Source: Actinomycetota bacterium (GTDB lineage Bacteria; Actinomycetota; Thermoleophilia; Gaiellales; Gaiellaceae). From it: 16,035 bases of DNA. The position numbers and the translations under genes are program-made. Location of the stretch: NCBI GenBank assembly GCA_016870235.1, contig VGCB01000008.1, positions 1 to 16,035 of the forward strand. Direction: 5' to 3'. Of the stretch, positions 14,959-16,035 are shown piece after piece; within the stretch, counting starts at the first letter, position 1; each line of letters opens with the position of its first letter. Below the pieces are notes generated by a model. The model was given only the letters and a program-made list of their open reading frames with translations, was not told where the DNA came from and searched no databases.

Positions 14959-15726
14959 ATGGCAGCTCCACTCGACGGTACGACCGTGCTCCTGACCGGA
15001 GCCTCGAAGGGAATCGGAGCGGCGATCGCCCGGCGGCTCGGGGCGGACGGGGCGACGCTCGTGGCGCACTACGGCGCCGACGAGGAGGGGGCGCGCGAGG
15101 CGACGGCCGCGATCCCCGGCGATCGGTGCCGGCTGCTCGCCGCCGATCTCTCGGTGCCCGGCTCCGGGCGGCGGCTGTTCGGCGAGGCGGTCGCCGCGGC
15201 CGGCCGGATCGACGTCGTCGTGCTCAACGCGGCGGTGATGCCCGACTCGCCGATCGACGGGGAAGACGACGCGTGGGACGAGGCCTGGGAGCGCTCGCTC
15301 CGCGTCAACGTCGTCGAGCCGGCGAGCCTCATGCGCGAGGCGGTCCCGCATTTCCTCGAGCACGGCGGCGGAATCGTGATCGCGATGTCGAGCTGGAACG
15401 CCCACCGCGCGGCCGGCAACCCGAAGCTGATCGCCTACAGCGCGTCCAAGGCCGCGATCCGGAATGCAACGCAGTCGATCGCCCGCGCCCACGCGAAGGA
15501 CGGCGTGCTCGCCTACGTCGTCGCGCCCGGGATCGTCCGCACGCGTCTCTCGGAGACCTCGGCCGCGAGCCTGGGCGGCGAGGCCGCGGTGACGGCGACG
15601 CTCGCGATGGGCGAGTGGGTGCCGCCCGAGGAGGTCGCCGAGCTCGTCGCGTTCCTCGCCACCGGCCGCTGCCGGCACCTGACGGGGGCGACTCTCGACG
15701 TCAACGGCGCGAGCTACATCAGGTGA
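14959..15726 (+). CDS. Short-chain dehydrogenase/reductase (SDR family oxidoreductase)
   Basis: This 255-residue classical-length SDR interconverts alcohols and ketones with NAD(P)H. It has TGASKGIG (13-20) for cofactor binding, Asp63-Leu64 for the adenine ring, NAA (90-92), Asn117, Ser144/Ser145, and the YxxxK pair Tyr160/Lys164 (AYSASKAA), followed by PGIVRT (190-195). The C-terminus (HLTGATLDVNGASYIR) is the normal SDR end. Ser to Tyr spacing is 15-16 residues rather than the common 13, with an SSWNAHRAAGNPKL loop. A basic Lys17 in the Gly motif and no acidic residue at the end of beta-2 (VAHYGAD) lean to NADP(H). The ATG at 14959 is preferred over an upstream in-frame ATG at 14857, which lies inside the oxidoreductase. 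It overlaps the last gene by 8 bp tail to tail. Confidence 0.92.
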   Translation: MAAPLDGTTVLLTGASKGIGAAIARRLGADGATLVAHYGADEEGAREATAAIPGDRCRLLAADLSVPGSGRRLFGEAVAAAGRIDVVVLNAAVMPDSPIDGEDDAWDEAWERSLRVNVVEPASLMREAVPHFLEHGGGIVIAMSSWNAHRAAGNPKLIAYSASKAAIRNATQSIARAHAKDGVLAYVVAPGIVRTRLSETSAASLGGEAAVTATLAMGEWVPPEEVAELVAFLATGRCRHLTGATLDVNGASYIR

Positions 15727-16035
15727 CACGGGCGGCGGCATTCCGCCCGGCGATCCAGCCGAAGGTGACGGCGAGCCCGAGCGTCGTCCCTCCCGCCCAG
15801 TAGGCCTGCCCGGCCGGCGAGGCAACGCAGTTGCCGGCCCCGTAGAGCCCGGGGATCGGCTCGCCGTCGAGGCCGACGACGCGTGCCTCCGGGTCGATCT
15901 CCGGCCCTCCCTTCGTGTCGAGCGTGCCCGGCACGAGCACGACCGCGAAGTACGGTCCCTCGCCCCGGAACGGGTGCATGGTCGGGTTCGGCGCCGGCTC
16001 GGGACGCGGCGCCCCGGAGCGGGCGCGCTCGGTCG
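15719..16035 (-). CDS. FAD-binding flavoprotein dehydrogenase (fumarate reductase/3-ketosteroid dehydrogenase-like), C-terminal part
   Basis: About 104 C-terminal codons are visible; the frame is open to the window end, so the N-terminus is missing. TLDTKGGPEIDPEARVVGLDGEPIPGLYGAGNCVASPAGQAYWAGGTTLGLAVTFGWIAGRNAA is the classic end of FAD_binding_2 proteins: strand, GLYGAGN FAD-ribityl contact, then the G-rich helix start. Among relatives, the AGNCVASPAGQAYWAGGTTLG wording is closest to 3-oxosteroid 1-dehydrogenase-like or other ene-dehydrogenating flavoproteins rather than succinate dehydrogenase. The substrate is not determinable from this part. Its TGA (15719-15721 complement) lies inside the last codons of the SDR gene. 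A Pro/Arg/Ala-rich stretch (RSGAPRPEPAPNP) just before the FAD segment is probably a surface loop. Confidence 0.85.
   Translation of the reverse strand, partial: TERARSGAPRPEPAPNPTMHPFRGEGPYFAVVLVPGTLDTKGGPEIDPEARVVGLDGEPIPGLYGAGNCVASPAGQAYWAGGTTLGLAVTFGWIAGRNAAARVT

Noticed and set aside
13935..15803. 622-codon + strand frame over the FAD oxidoreductase and SDR genes
   Set aside because: It spans two real genes in the wrong frames and is low complexity.
1..16035. CRISPR array, tRNA, rRNA, toxin-antitoxin or phage-defence genes
   Set aside because: I read through the window looking for regularly spaced repeats, cloverleaf-like structures and relevant domains and found none.

Overview
The window is GC-rich coding DNA (roughly 70% GC by eye, GC-saturated third positions, many GTG starts), densely packed and with no RNA genes. 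Codon bias, frequent GTG starts, apparently leaderless genes and the protein families suggest a high-GC actinobacterium, possibly a soil Thermoleophilia/Gaiellales-type lineage or a metagenome-assembled relative. That placement is inference; no phylogenetic marker gene is present.

Left edge (1-933, + strand): the C-terminal half of a metal-dependent amidohydrolase of the imidazolonepropionase/prolidase-like group, followed after 15 nt by a small cupin gene with a perfect AGGAGG. Then comes a 181-bp block (934-1114) bounded by 16-bp perfect inverted repeats and flanked by TGA/TGA. It looks like a MITE-type element or a long palindromic terminator sitting between convergent genes.

Centre (1120-11048, - strand): one long co-directional array. 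Read in transcription order it is hyuA and hyuB (ATP-dependent hydantoinase/oxoprolinase-type lactam opening), a hairpin, a family-5 solute-binding protein, a strong intercistronic hairpin, two permeases, two ATPases of a dipeptide/oligopeptide (nickel-type) ABC importer, and finally a SnoaL/NTF2-like protein. From the first permease to the SnoaL gene every junction overlaps (4 bp or 16 bp), so translation is probably coupled. The arrangement suggests import of a peptide-like or cyclic amide compound and its ATP-driven ring opening; the actual substrate cannot be read from the sequence.

Divergent from hyuA (11165-13558, + strand): an M20 metallopeptidase with all metal ligands present, then a tandem (HTH-RAM)x2 Lrp/AsnC-family regulator. 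The regulator is broken by a one-base deletion near 12906 and an in-frame TGA at 13238-13240. The shared 116-bp hyuA/M20 control region contains a TTGCAC-N13-GTGCAA dyad. Together they look like an amino-acid/peptide salvage regulon: importer, lactam/hydantoin opener, peptidase and an amino-acid-sensing regulator.

Right edge (13569-16035): a GG-doublet FAD amine-oxidase-like oxidoreductase (-), a divergent short-chain dehydrogenase/reductase (+), and the C-terminus of a fumarate-reductase/3-ketosteroid-dehydrogenase-like flavoprotein (-). The last two overlap tail to tail by 8 bp. This redox group appears unrelated to the transporter cluster.

I found no CRISPR array, tRNA, rRNA, prophage or defence system. 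The most notable points are the inverted-repeat element, the doubly broken regulator, the identical C-x5-C-x6-C-x16-C signature in both transporter ATPases, and the hydantoinase-importer-peptidase arrangement.
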